From: Gammaproteobacteria bacterium
GTDB lineage: Bacteria > Pseudomonadota > Gammaproteobacteria > J044
NCBI GenBank assembly: GCA_026995955.1
Contig: JALWNJ010000176.1
Span: 1-18,397 of the forward strand
DNA: 18,397 bases
Reading direction: 5' to 3'
The notes below the pieces were generated by a model. It was given only the letters and a program-made list of their open reading frames with translations, was not told the origin of the DNA and did not search any database. A program made the translations under genes and the position numbers. This document shows positions 1-10,211 of the stretch, piece after piece; the stretch's first letter is position 1; the number at the start of each line of letters is the position of its first letter.

Positions 1-1228
1 CCTCGCTTTGGGCAATGATCACCGCGCCGCAGGAATCACTGAACACATTGACGCTGGTACGCAGCATGTCGAGCACGCGATCGACCACCAGGATCAGACC
101 GATGCCTTCCAGGGGCAGGCCGATGGCGCCCAGGATGACGCTGATGGCGACCAGCGAGGCGGAGGGGATGCCGGCCACGCCGATGGAAGTCAGCAACGCG
201 GTGAGCACCACGGTGAACTGGGTGGCAAAGGAAAGCTCCAGCCCATAGGCCTGGGCAATGAACAGGGCGGCGACGCATTCGTAGAGCGCCGTGCCGTCCA
301 TGTTGACGGTGGCGCCGAGCGGCAGCACGAAGCTGGAGGTACGGTTGGAGACACCGGCGCGGCGCTCGACGCAATCCAGCGTGATGGGCAGCGTGGCCGC
401 CGAGGAGCTGGTGGAGAAGGCGGTCAGAATGGCTGGCGCCATGGCGCGGAAGTGCCGCAGGGGATTGACCCGGCCCAGGATCGACAGCAGCAGCGGCAGG
501 GTGACGAAGGCATGGGTAGCCAGGGCCAGTACGACGGTCACGAAGAACAGGCCAACGCCGGCGAACTGCTCCACGCCGGTACGCGCCACGACGCCGGCCA
601 CCAGGCCGAACACGCCGATGGGGGCAAAGCGCATCACCAGGTCGGTGATGCGCATCATGATGTGATAAACACCCTGCCAGAAGCTTTCCTGGGTGGCAGC
701 GAACTCGGGCGGAATGCGATGCAGGAAATACCCGAACAGCAGGGAGAAGAAGATCAGGCCCAGCATCTGGCCATTGGCCGCGGCTGCAACGATGTTGGGC
801 GGCACCATGCGGATGAAGATCTCGATGATGTCGCCACTGCCGCGGTTGGCCACCCGCGCGGTCAGCTCCTCGGTGATGCCGGCGCTGCCCAGCGACATGC
901 CCGCGCCGGGCTGCAGCAGATTGACGAACAGTAGTCCCACCAGGATGGCCAGCAGGCTGGTGAGCAGGTAGTAGGCCAGGGTCTTGAGCCCCAGCCGCCC
1001 GAACCCCTCGTGCCGGCCCATGCCGGCCATGCCGGTGATCACCGCCGACACGATCAGGGGCACGATGAGCATCTTCAGGGCGTTGAGGAACAGGGTGCCG
1101 AGAAACTCATAGACCCCAAGCAGCGGGAGCCCCAGGAGCTGCCCTTCCGCACCCGACACCCATCCGGCGAGCGCTGCCAGCAGGATCGCGATCAGGATCT
1201 GCCAGTGCAGTGCCAGCCGCCAGGGCAT
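1..1228 (-). CDS. Dicarboxylate/amino acid:cation symporter (DAACS/GltP family), 3' end cut by window edge
   Basis: Inner-membrane secondary transporter that probably imports glutamate, aspartate or C4-dicarboxylates with Na+ or H+. I translated 409 residues from the ATG at 1228; the C-terminus lies outside the window. Family landmarks are all visible: a serine-rich hairpin STSSS at residues 272-276, the cation-site motif NMDGT at 309-313, and a last-helix pattern with D383, D387, R390, T391, N394 and D398. This spacing matches the substrate and sodium residues of the archaeal homologue GltPh (D390, D394, R397, T398, N401, D405). The Arg at 390 favours an acidic substrate. Several hydrophobic segments are evident from residue 10 onward. 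The start codon shares one base with the ppiD stop (TGATG), suggesting translational coupling. Family assignment is firm; the exact substrate is inferred. Confidence 0.93.
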   Translation of the reverse strand, partial: MPWRLALHWQILIAILLAALAGWVSGAEGQLLGLPLLGVYEFLGTLFLNALKMLIVPLIVSAVITGMAGMGRHEGFGRLGLKTLAYYLLTSLLAILVGLLFVNLLQPGAGMSLGSAGITEELTARVANRGSGDIIEIFIRMVPPNIVAAAANGQMLGLIFFSLLFGYFLHRIPPEFAATQESFWQGVYHIMMRITDLVMRFAPIGVFGLVAGVVARTGVEQFAGVGLFFVTVVLALATHAFVTLPLLLSILGRVNPLRHFRAMAPAILTAFSTSSSAATLPITLDCVERRAGVSNRTSSFVLPLGATVNMDGTALYECVAALFIAQAYGLELSFATQFTVVLTALLTSIGVAGIPSASLVAISVILGAIGLPLEGIGLILVVDRVLDMLRTSVNVFSDSCGAVIIAQSE

Positions 1229-3114
1229 CAGAGATTGTCCTTGTACACGGTGATCTCGGCCTTGCCCTCCAGCGACTTGAGTACGGCCTCGTACTCCAGC
1301 GCCCCGTAGCGGGTATCCAGATCGCGGGCCCGGGCCGGATCACTGGGCTTGCCATCCTCTACCCGACGCAGGCGCAACAGCACGAAGGCACCATCGTCGG
1401 CCTGCAGCCCGGCCAGACTCGCCTTTTCACCCTGCGGGCGGGGCATGCGGAACACCCGCTCCAGAATCGCCGGAGGAACTGTATCGGCGTCGTCCCGTTT
1501 CACATCCTCATGACTCGAAAGCGCCACGCCCTTTCCGGGCAGGTCCGACCAGCCGAGTTCGCCCCTGCGCAACTCCGTCAGCAGGCGTTCGCCGGTCTCC
1601 TTCGCCAGTTCGCGCATACGGCGTTGGCGCAGCAGCTTGCGGATATCGTCACGGACCTCGGCCAGCGGGCGCTCGGCAGGGGGGCGATGCTCGGCGATGC
1701 GCAACACCACCACCTCCCCGGGCATGAGTTCCAGCAGTTCACTGTTGTGGCGCTCCTTGAGCACCTCGTCAGCGAAGGCGGCCTCGCGCACCGAGGGGCT
1801 GGCAGCGAGACCCCTGCCCTGCTCGCGCGAGAACCAGTCGCTCTTTTCGACCCGGGCGCCGATGGCCGCTGCCGCATCGTCGAGGCTGTCCGGCACTTCG
1901 TAGGCCAGCGTGGCCAGCTTGTCGGAGAGATCGAGAAAACGATTCTCGGCCTCGCGCTCGGCCAGTTCGCGCGCCAGCCTGGTGCGAACCTCCTCGAAAC
2001 TGCGCTGGCGAGACGGCTGGATCGATTCGACCATCAGCAGCTCGTAGCCGCGCGCCGTGCGGATCGGCCGGCTCACTTCGCCGCTGGGCAGGCTGAAGGC
2101 GGTACGATCCAGTGCCTGTTCGAGTTCGCCCGGCTCGACCACGCCAAGATCCCCCTCGCGCGGCGCGCTGACCGGATCCTCGGACTGCTCGCGGGCCAGA
2201 CGGCGGAAGTCCGCCAGCCCGTGGATCTGCTTGCGCAGGGCCTCGATGCGCTGGCGCACTGCATTCTCCGGATGCTTCTCGTCCACCTTGAGCAGGATGT
2301 GGCGCAGGTGGCGCCTTTCGGGCGTGCGCAGGCTGTCCTGCTGCTCCTCGTAGGCGGCGCGCAGTTCCTCCTCGCTGACCTTGACCGCTTCGGCCAGTTT
2401 CTGCTGGCTCAGGCGCACGAACTCGATACGCACCTGCTCGGGGGTGAGGTAGTCCTGGCGATGACTCCGGTACCAGGCACGAATGTCCTCATCGGAAGGC
2501 TCGGCGCGGTCAGCGAAGCGCTCGGGGTCGATGCGCCCCTGGTCGAAACTGCGCCTCTGATCGAGCAGGCGCAGGTAGTCACGCTTGAATGCGACCGGCA
2601 GGAAGGCGCTGCCGGCGATACCCTGCCGGAACTGCTTGCGCAGGGCCTGGATGCGCACCTGCAGCTCGAAACCGGCCTTGGACAGGCGCTGGCTGGAGAG
2701 CAGGCGGTCGTAGAGCGCCTTGTCGAAGCGGCCGTTGCGCTGGAAGATCGGCATTTCGTGGATGATGCGTGCCAGCTGCCGGTCGCCGATGCGGTAGCCA
2801 TAGCGTTCCAGTTCCTCGGCCAGCAGGTGTTCACGGATCAGACCCGCCAGGGCCTCCTGCCTGAGCAGATTCTCGTCGAGATAGCCCGGCGGAACATTGC
2901 CGCCGAAGGCCTGCAGGAGCTGCTGGCGCTTTTCGCGCAGGGACTGCTCGTAGAGACGGACCGGGATCTCCTTGCCGTTGACCTCAGCCGCCAGCTTCTT
3001 GCCGCCGCCCTCGAAGTAGGACTGAATGCCCCACAACGCAAAGGGAATGCTGATGAAGATGAGGATGATGTAGGCAAAGAGCCCCTTGGCCTTGTCGTGA
3101 ATACTCTGCAGCAT
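1228..3114 (-). CDS. ppiD: Periplasmic folding chaperone PpiD (SurA-N / parvulin-type)
   Basis: Membrane-anchored periplasmic chaperone of the SurA/PpiD group, acting on newly translocated proteins near the Sec machinery. The product is 628 aa, close to the 623 aa of the E. coli protein. A short cytoplasmic N-terminus (MLQSIHDKAKG) precedes one transmembrane anchor at about residues 12-33. A SurA-like helical chaperone region follows, then a parvulin (PpiC) domain at about 268-365 containing HILLKV, a DFRRLA segment and a GDLG turn, and then a helical C-terminal part. The ATG at 3114 is chosen because it gives the usual short cytoplasmic leader, although its ribosome-binding site is poor. Position downstream of hupB agrees with the conserved gene order. 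No terminator is seen between tRNA-Asp and this gene, so some transcription may come from the hupB-tRNA unit. Confidence 0.95.
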   Translation of the reverse strand: MLQSIHDKAKGLFAYIILIFISIPFALWGIQSYFEGGGKKLAAEVNGKEIPVRLYEQSLREKRQQLLQAFGGNVPPGYLDENLLRQEALAGLIREHLLAEELERYGYRIGDRQLARIIHEMPIFQRNGRFDKALYDRLLSSQRLSKAGFELQVRIQALRKQFRQGIAGSAFLPVAFKRDYLRLLDQRRSFDQGRIDPERFADRAEPSDEDIRAWYRSHRQDYLTPEQVRIEFVRLSQQKLAEAVKVSEEELRAAYEEQQDSLRTPERRHLRHILLKVDEKHPENAVRQRIEALRKQIHGLADFRRLAREQSEDPVSAPREGDLGVVEPGELEQALDRTAFSLPSGEVSRPIRTARGYELLMVESIQPSRQRSFEEVRTRLARELAEREAENRFLDLSDKLATLAYEVPDSLDDAAAAIGARVEKSDWFSREQGRGLAASPSVREAAFADEVLKERHNSELLELMPGEVVVLRIAEHRPPAERPLAEVRDDIRKLLRQRRMRELAKETGERLLTELRRGELGWSDLPGKGVALSSHEDVKRDDADTVPPAILERVFRMPRPQGEKASLAGLQADDGAFVLLRLRRVEDGKPSDPARARDLDTRYGALEYEAVLKSLEGKAEITVYKDNL

Positions 3115-3170
3115 GGCTGTGTCCCGTGAAGCGAAGCGCAGAGGATAACGAAACCTGGCGGGGAAGGAAA

Positions 3171-3247
3171 TGGCGGAGTGGACGGGACTCGAACCCGCGA
3201 CCCCCGGCGTGACAGGCCGGTATTCTAACCAGCTGAACTACCACTCC
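3171..3247 (-). tRNA. tRNA-Asp (GUC), copy 1
   Basis: The 77-nt cloverleaf starts GGAGTGG and its 3' strand CCACTCC pairs to close the acceptor stem. It has a D arm with the GGTTAGA loop, an anticodon loop with GTC, a TTCGAGT T loop, discriminator G and an encoded CCA. It is identical over its length to the copy at 3367-3443. It is the last tRNA of the Val-Asp-Asp set and lies 56 nt before the ppiD start. Confidence 0.98.
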
Positions 3248-3333
3248 GCAGCTGTGCCGCAGGACAGCCGTCCGCGGCGGATCCTGTTCCCTGTCAGTCC
3301 CGGGAAACGCCTTCTTCCCGTGTCGTGCAAAGC

Positions 3334-3361
3334 AGAGGGGTGTCCCTGCGGACACCCCTCT
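3334..3361 (-). repeat. Perfect 12-bp inverted repeat between the two tRNA-Asp genes
   Basis: The arms at 3334-3345 and 3350-3361 (AGAGGGGTGTCC and its exact complement) are separated by a 4-base loop. As RNA this is a very stable hairpin in the 119-nt spacer between tRNA-Asp copies. In the direction of transcription the sequence after the stem is GCTTTGC, so the U-tract is poor. It may be a weak terminator or a processing and stability element. Its GC-rich, tiny-loop design resembles the terminator at 13591-13623. Confidence 0.7.
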
Positions 3362-3366
3362 CTGTA

Positions 3367-3443
3367 TGGCGGAGTGGACGGGACTCGAACCCGCGACCCC
3401 CGGCGTGACAGGCCGGTATTCTAACCAGCTGAACTACCACTCC
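3367..3443 (-). tRNA. tRNA-Asp (GUC), copy 2
   Basis: This 77-nt gene is identical to the copy at 3171-3247, with GTC anticodon and encoded CCA. Only 6 nt separate it from the CCA end of tRNA-Val, so the two must be processed from one precursor. Flanking sequences of the two Asp copies differ, so only the tRNA itself is duplicated. Confidence 0.98.
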
Positions 3444-3449
3444 TGAACC

Positions 3450-3525
3450 TGGTGGGTGCTGAGAGACTTGAACTCCCGACATTCGCCTTGTAAGGGCGAC
3501 GCTCTACCAACTGAGCTAAGCACCC
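3450..3525 (-). tRNA. tRNA-Val (UAC)
   Basis: The 76-nt cloverleaf starts GGGTGCT, has the standard D arm (TAGCTCAGTTGGTAGAGC), anticodon TAC in the loop after GCCCT, a TTCAAGT T loop and an encoded CCA. Its 5' end is only 17 nt after the hupB stop codon, with no terminator or promoter between them, which points to co-transcription with hupB. Confidence 0.98.
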
Positions 3526-3542
3526 GGCCCCGAAAAGGCGGC

Positions 3543-3815
3543 CTAGTTTACGGCATCCTTCAGCGCTTTTCCAGCCTTGAATGCCGGTACCTTGGAGGCG
3601 GCAATCTGGATGGTCTCGCCGGTACGCGGGTTACGGCCCTGGCGTGCCTCGCGCTCGCGAACCAGGAAGGTGCCAAAGCCGACCAGAGTCACCTGGTCAC
3701 CGTCCTTCAGTGCATCGGTAACCACCTGTACGAAGGCATCCACGGCGCGCGTGGCGTCGGCCTTGGTCATGTCGGCGGCATTGGCTACTGCATCGATCAG
3801 TTCTGACTTGTTCAT
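3543..3815 (-). CDS. hupB: HU-family DNA-binding protein, HU-beta
   Basis: Small basic nucleoid protein that bends DNA non-specifically and acts as a dimer. The product is 90 aa, the standard length. It begins [10 protein letters not shown], has the GFGTF turn at residues 46-50 and the DNA-binding arm motif GRNPRTGE at 60-67, where P63 is the intercalating proline. The ATG at 3815 is preferred over the TTG one codon upstream because it sits 6 nt after a good ribosome-binding site (TGAGGA). The gene has its own strong promoter about 140 nt upstream and ends in TAA, the only TAA terminator among the complete genes here. Its place after lon identifies it as hupB rather than hupA or IHF. Confidence 0.97.
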   Translation of the reverse strand: MNKSELIDAVANAADMTKADATRAVDAFVQVVTDALKDGDQVTLVGFGTFLVREREARQGRNPRTGETIQIAASKVPAFKAGKALKDAVN

Positions 3816-3953
3816 CAAACATCCTCACCTTAGAGCGGATTGGTTTCTGCGGGCTGTGGCCGGCACACCCCCCTGCCACAGTACAGCTCCGGACCGCATT
3901 GAAACAGACGGATGGTCTTGCCTGACAGGCTGGCCTGCTTTCAAGCGAACGAT

Positions 3954-3983
3954 TTTATACCAAGCCCAAAAGAAGGCTGTCAA
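3954..3983 (-). promoter_or_regulatory. Sigma-70 promoter of hupB
   Basis: On the minus strand, a perfect -35 TTGACA (3978-3983) and a -10 TATAAA (3954-3959) are separated by 18 bp. It points at hupB and predicts a 5' untranslated leader of about 130 nt. It probably also drives the Val-Asp-Asp tRNAs downstream of hupB. Confidence 0.8.
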
Positions 3984-4125
3984 CGAGAATTTCCGCGCTT
4001 TCCCGACTGTTTCACACGGCCCTGCTCACGGCCTGCCTGCAATGGGTGGCTTAATCGATTGAAAGCATTGCGGCATTGCCCCGTACCCGTCGCACCGGGT
4101 GGCCTCGTGGCCCAGACCGGTGCGC

Positions 4126-4152
4126 AAGAAAAGGGCCGTCCGGAGACGGCCC
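4126..4152 (-). terminator. Intrinsic terminator of lon
   Basis: On the minus strand, an 8-bp perfect stem GGGCCGTC/GACGGCCC with loop TCCG is followed by TTTTCTT. It starts about 30 nt after the lon stop codon, so it separates lon from hupB transcription. Confidence 0.88.
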
Positions 4153-4183
4153 TGTGCGGGAGGTTGGCGCATGCTCGACCCGA

Positions 4184-6628
<2,445 letters not shown>

Positions 6629-6692
6629 GGTGTTTTCTCTCTTGCAGGTCCAGACGCCCCGGGACCGGGACGGATGGAGGGATTTACACCCT

Positions 6693-6720
6693 ATGTGGGG
6701 ATTCTGCCAGCATTTTCAAG
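6693..6720 (-). promoter_or_regulatory. Heat-shock (sigma-32) promoter of lon
   Basis: On the minus strand, the -35 CTTGAA (6715-6720) and the -10 CCCCACAT (6693-6700) are separated by 14 bp. This agrees with the RpoH consensus CTTGAA / CCCCATnT except for one base in the -10. It sits between the clpX terminator and the lon start and predicts a leader of about 60 nt. Confidence 0.85.
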
Positions 6721-6730
6721 CACCTGACAG

Positions 6731-6755
6731 AGAAAGGGGCGGCCATGCCGCCCCC
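6731..6755 (-). terminator. Intrinsic terminator of clpX
   Basis: On the minus strand, an 8-bp perfect stem GGGGCGGC/GCCGCCCC with loop ATG is followed by TTTCTCT. It lies 11 nt after the clpX stop and ends just before the lon heat-shock promoter, so clpX and lon are separate transcription units. Confidence 0.85.
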
Positions 6756-6766
6756 TGTCCCGTTTG

Positions 6767-8050
6767 TCACTCGGCCGCAGCCTGCTGCGAGTACTCGCCG
6801 CCACCCGATTCGTAGATCAGGTAGGGTTCGGCCTCGCCCTTGATGACGGCCTCGTCGATGACCACCTTGGACACCCCCTCCTGGGAGGGCAGGTCGTACA
6901 TGACATCGAGCAGCGTGTGTTCGAGGATGGTGCGCAGGCCACGGGCTCCGGTCTTGCGCTCCATGGCCTTGCGGGCAATGGCGCGCAGGGCATCCTCGCG
7001 GAACTCCAGCTCCACGCCGTCCATCTCGAACAGCTTGGCGTACTGCTTGGTGAGCGCGTTCTTGGGCTGGGTGAGGATCTGCACCAGGGCATCCTCGTCC
7101 AGCTCCTCGAGGGTGGCGACCACCGGCAGACGGCCGACGAACTCGGGAATCAGGCCGTAGCGGATCAGATCCTCGGGCTCGACATCGGCCAGCAGCTCGC
7201 CGAGGCTGCGCTGATCCTCGCTGGACTTGACCTCGGCGGAAAAGCCGATGCCGGTCTTTTCGCTGCGCTCGCGAATGACCTTGTCCAGCCCGGCGAAGGC
7301 ACCGCCGACGATGAACAGGATGTTGCTGGTGTCCACCTGCAGGAACTCCTGCTGGGGGTGCTTGCGCCCGCCCTGGGGCGGCACCGAGGCCACGGTACCC
7401 TCGATCAGCTTGAGCAGGGCCTGCTGCACACCCTCGCCCGAGACATCACGGGTGATGGAGGGATTGTCGGACTTGCGCGAGATCTTGTCGATCTCGTCGA
7501 TGTAGACAATACCCATCTGGGCCTTCTCCACATCGTAGTCGCACTTCTGCAGCAGCTTCTGGATGATGTTCTCGACATCCTCGCCGACATACCCGGCCTC
7601 GGTCAGGGTGGTGGCATCGGCGATGGTGAAGGGAACGTCGAGCAGGCGCGCCAGCGTCTCGGCCAGCAGCGTCTTGCCCGACCCGGTGGGGCCGATCAGC
7701 AGGATGTTGCTCTTGGACAGTTCGACATCGTTCTTGCCGGCATTGCTCTCGAGGCGCTTGTAGTGGTTGTACACCGCCACCGAGAGGGCCTTCTTGGCGG
7801 CCTCCTGGCCGATCACGTACTCGTCGAGGATGGCCTTGATCTCGTGCGGTTTCGGCAGTTTGGCGGCGCCCAGCCCCGACTGTTCCTGCATCTCCTCGCG
7901 GATGATGTCGTTGCACAGCTCGACGCACTCGTCACAGATGAACACCGAAGGCCCGGCGATCAGCTTGCGCACCTCGTGCTGGCTCTTGCCGCAGAAGGAG
8001 CAGTAGAGCAGTTTGCCACTGTCCTGGTCGTTGTGCTTGTCGTCACTCAT
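6767..8050 (-). CDS. clpX: ClpX, ATPase subunit of the ClpXP protease
   Basis: Hexameric AAA+ unfoldase that recognises tagged substrates and feeds them to ClpP in the cytosol. The product is 427 aa, normal for the family. The N-terminal zinc-binding domain has C17, C20, C39 and C42. The ATPase has Walker A GPTGSGKT at 120-127, the pore loop GYVG at 153-156, Walker B YIDEID at 183-188 and the RKH loop at 229-231. The ClpP-docking IGF loop is at 268-270 and a sensor-2 arginine lies in the RKTGARGLR segment. Start is the ATG at 8050 behind AGAGG. It lies 131 nt after clpP; transcription probably comes mainly from the tig-clpP side. It ends with TGA and is followed by its own terminator. Confidence 0.98.
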   Translation of the reverse strand: MSDDKHNDQDSGKLLYCSFCGKSQHEVRKLIAGPSVFICDECVELCNDIIREEMQEQSGLGAAKLPKPHEIKAILDEYVIGQEAAKKALSVAVYNHYKRLESNAGKNDVELSKSNILLIGPTGSGKTLLAETLARLLDVPFTIADATTLTEAGYVGEDVENIIQKLLQKCDYDVEKAQMGIVYIDEIDKISRKSDNPSITRDVSGEGVQQALLKLIEGTVASVPPQGGRKHPQQEFLQVDTSNILFIVGGAFAGLDKVIRERSEKTGIGFSAEVKSSEDQRSLGELLADVEPEDLIRYGLIPEFVGRLPVVATLEELDEDALVQILTQPKNALTKQYAKLFEMDGVELEFREDALRAIARKAMERKTGARGLRTILEHTLLDVMYDLPSQEGVSKVVIDEAVIKGEAEPYLIYESGGGEYSQQAAAE

Positions 8051-8142
8051 TCAGTCGAACCTCTGTCGCAGACACCCTAACAATGCCTCTTTTCCCCAAG
8101 GCATGCAACCGGCAGAACGCGGGGTTTTATGCCCCTGCTTCG

Positions 8143-8148
8143 AGTATA
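8143..8148 (-). promoter_or_regulatory. Possible -10 element in the clpP-clpX spacer
   Basis: On the minus strand, TATACT occurs 93 nt before the clpX start, within the 131-nt spacer. No convincing -35 lies 16-18 bp upstream. It may mark an internal clpX promoter, but the evidence is one hexamer only. Confidence 0.25.
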
Positions 8149-8181
8149 GATGCTCTGTGGCGCCTGCGGTTCCGCCGCCGG

Positions 8182-8847
8182 TCACTCCTCGGCGGCCGGC
8201 TCGCGGATGGCGACACTGGCGCGGTCCACCAGCACCTGGTCGATGAGGCCATACTCGGCGGCCTCCTCGGCGCCCAGGAAGCGGTCGCGGTCGGTGTCCT
8301 GCTCGATCTTCTCGATCGGTTGCCCGGTGTGCTTCGAGAGGATGCGGTTGAGCTGGTCGCGCAGCTTGAGGATCTCGCGCGCATGGATGTCGATGTCCGA
8401 GGCCTGGCCCTGGAAGCCGCCCAGCGGCTGGTGGATCATCACCCGCGAATGCGGCAGCGCATAGCGCTTGCCGGCGGCCCCGCCGGCCAGCAGCAGGGCG
8501 CCCATGCTGGCCGCCTGACCCACGCACAGGGTGCTGACATCGGGCTTGATGAACTGCATGGTGTCGTAGATGGCCATGCCGGCGGTGACCACACCACCCG
8601 GCGAGTTGATGTAGAGATGGATGTCCTTGTCGGGGTTCTCCGACTCGAGGAACAGGAGCTGCGCCACCACCAGGTTGGCCATGTGGTCCTCGATGGGACC
8701 GACGATGAAGATCACACGCTCCTTGAGCAGGCGCGAGTAGATGTCGTAGGCGCGTTCGCCGCGGGCGGTCTGCTCGACCACCATCGGCACCAGATTGAGG
8801 GCGCTGGTGTCGAGCGCGCCCTTGTTGCCGTTGAAGGGATCAGTCAT
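8182..8847 (-). CDS. clpP: ClpP, proteolytic subunit of ClpXP
   Basis: Serine peptidase that forms the double-heptamer barrel degrading substrates unfolded by ClpX. From the ATG at 8847 the product is 221 aa. The catalytic triad is S114 (GQAASMG), H139 (RVMIHQP) and D188 (DRDRF), each offset by 17 from the mature E. coli numbering. A propeptide of about 17 residues would therefore be removed before NLVPMV. An in-frame GTG at 8859 directly abuts the Shine-Dalgarno AGGAGA, leaving no spacing, so the ATG 12 nt further on is preferred. The gene overlaps the end of tig by 8 nt, implying translational coupling. That matters because tig carries an in-frame stop about 300 nt upstream. Confidence 0.97.
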   Translation of the reverse strand: MTDPFNGNKGALDTSALNLVPMVVEQTARGERAYDIYSRLLKERVIFIVGPIEDHMANLVVAQLLFLESENPDKDIHLYINSPGGVVTAGMAIYDTMQFIKPDVSTLCVGQAASMGALLLAGGAAGKRYALPHSRVMIHQPLGGFQGQASDIDIHAREILKLRDQLNRILSKHTGQPIEKIEQDTDRDRFLGAEEAAEYGLIDQVLVDRASVAIREPAAEE

Positions 8848-10165
8848 TGTCTTGTTCACTCTCCTGCGTTTCCTTCGGCGGATTCATGATGCTGTCGAAG
8901 TCCTTCTGCTCCTCGGTCACCCTGGCCTGTTCCAGCACGCGGTCGACGATCTGGTCCTCGAGCACCATCGACTCGAGACTGGCCATGGCCTGGGGGTTGG
9001 ACTTGTAGTACTCGACGACCTGCTGCGGATCCTCGTAGCTGGCCGCCAGGTCCTGCAGCGCCTGGTCCACGCGCTCGGGCTCGGCCTTCATGTCCTCGCG
9101 GCGGATGATCTCGCCCAGGATCAGCCCCAGCTTGACACGGCGCTCGGCCTACTCGCGGAAGAAGTCGTCGGGGAAGCCGGAGGCGTCGAGCTGCTGCCCC
9201 AGCGACTGCATCATCTGCTCGCGCAGGGCCTTGATCTCCTCGGCCACCAGCGCCTCGGGCACCTCCACCTCGTTGCGCTCCAGCAGGGCGTCCATGACCT
9301 GGGTCTTGAGATCCTTCTGGATGGCCTGGCGCAGCTCGCGCTCCATGTTGGCGCGCACTTCCTCGCGCAGCTTGTCGATGCCGCCCTCCTCGATGCCGAA
9401 CTGGCGGGCGAACTCGTCGTCTAGCTCCGGCAGGGCCGGCTCCTCGACCTTGTGCACGCGGATGCGGAACTCGGCCGCCTTGCCGGCCAGATCCTCGACA
9501 TGGTAGTCGTCGGGGAAGGTGACCTGCAGGGTCTTCTCCTCGCCCGGCTCGAGGCCCGCAAGCTGTTCTTCGAGGCTGGGGATGAGACGCCCCCCACCGA
9601 CCACGATGGGCATGTTCTCGGCCTTGCCGCCCTCCAGCGGCTCGCCATCGACGAAGCCCTCGAAATCGACCGTGATCTGGTCGCCCTCCTGGGCCGGACG
9701 ATCGACCTCCTGCCAGCCCATGCGCTGCCGGCGGAGGTTGTCGAGCATCTTGTCCACATCGGCATCGGTCACCTCGGCCACGGGACGGGTGATCTCGATG
9801 CCCTCCAGCGAGGCCGGTTCGATCTCGGGATAGACCTCGAAGGTGGCCTCGTACTCCAGCGGCTTGCCGGGCTCGAGGCTGCGCGGCTCAATGGTGGGCG
9901 CGCCCGCCGGGCGCAGTTCTTCCTTGGCCACGGCCTCGTAGAAGCTGGCCTGCATCACCTCGCCGGCCACCTCGTGGAAGACATCGCGGCCATAGCGTTG
10001 ACGGATCACCTTGAGCGGCACCTTGCCGGGCCGGAACCCGTCGATGCGGACCCGCCCCTTCATCGACTGCAGGCGCTTGTCCACCTCCTGGTCGATGCGC
10101 TCGGCAGGGACCTGGATCGTCATCTTCCTCTTCAGACCGCTAACGGGTTCCACGGATACTTGCAT
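8840..10165 (-). CDS. tig: Trigger factor, interrupted by an in-frame TAG at codon 339
   Basis: Ribosome-bound chaperone that meets nascent chains at the exit tunnel. The full frame is 441 codons against 432 in E. coli. The ribosome-docking signature GFRPGKVP is at 43-50. The FKBP-like prolyl isomerase domain is at about 150-245, with the [10 protein letters not shown] segment, and the helical substrate-cradling domain follows. Codon 339 is TAG, between FFRE and AERRVKLG, where homologues I know have a Gln or Glu (for example REQAERRV). The frame continues unchanged for 102 more family-like residues to TGA at 8840, so there is no frameshift. As written, ribosomes would make a 338-aa protein lacking much of the C-terminal domain. 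Start is the ATG at 10165 behind AGAGGA. The gene follows tRNA-Leu by 46 nt without a terminator and overlaps clpP by 8 nt. It could be a true nonsense mutation, a base-call error or a readthrough codon. Confidence 0.93.
9149..9151 (-). other. In-frame amber codon inside tig
   Basis: The minus-strand codons read GAG TAG GCC. A single C-to-T change from CAG, or G-to-T from GAG, would create it. Upstream and downstream parts are in the same frame (10165 and 9091 differ by a multiple of 3), and both match trigger factor. The nearest downstream ATG, at 9091, has only a GAGG two bases away, so efficient re-initiation is doubtful. Confidence 0.9.
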
Positions 10166-10211
10166 TTCGGATTTTCCTCTTGCCCGGATTTTGAACTCAA
10201 GTCGTTGAAAC

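Larger units (their letters stand above)
3816..4183. other. Intergenic region between hupB and lon (368 nt)
   Basis: The region holds the lon terminator (4126-4152), the hupB promoter (3954-3983) and the hupB leader with its ribosome-binding site. I see no further gene, tRNA or repeat in 3984-4125. The long leader contains no motif that I recognise as a riboswitch. Confidence 0.6.

Noticed and set aside
1210..3129. A 639-codon plus-strand frame antisense to ppiD, with similar long frames antisense to lon (4076-5497) and clpX (6764-8080)
   Set aside because: All mirror strongly conserved minus-strand genes and lack motifs, promoters or ribosome-binding sites of their own.
3171..3443. The tRNA-Asp pair as attachment sites of an integrated element
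   Set aside because: Both copies are complete tRNAs and the interval between them is only 119 nt with no integrase or gene. Simple tandem duplication is enough.
8060..8110. A sigma-32 promoter in the clpP-clpX spacer, from a CTTGGGG-like sequence
   Set aside because: The nearest CAT-type -10 is only about 8 bp away, far shorter than the 13-15 bp that RpoH promoters need.
8848..8859. GTG at 8859 as the start of clpP
   Set aside because: It directly follows the Shine-Dalgarno with no spacing. The ATG at 8847 has a workable distance and gives a normal propeptide length.
8840..9091. The tig tail as an independent small gene starting at the ATG at 9091
   Set aside because: The sequence matches the C-terminus of trigger factor in the same frame, and the ATG has only a poorly spaced GAGG. 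It is part of the interrupted gene.
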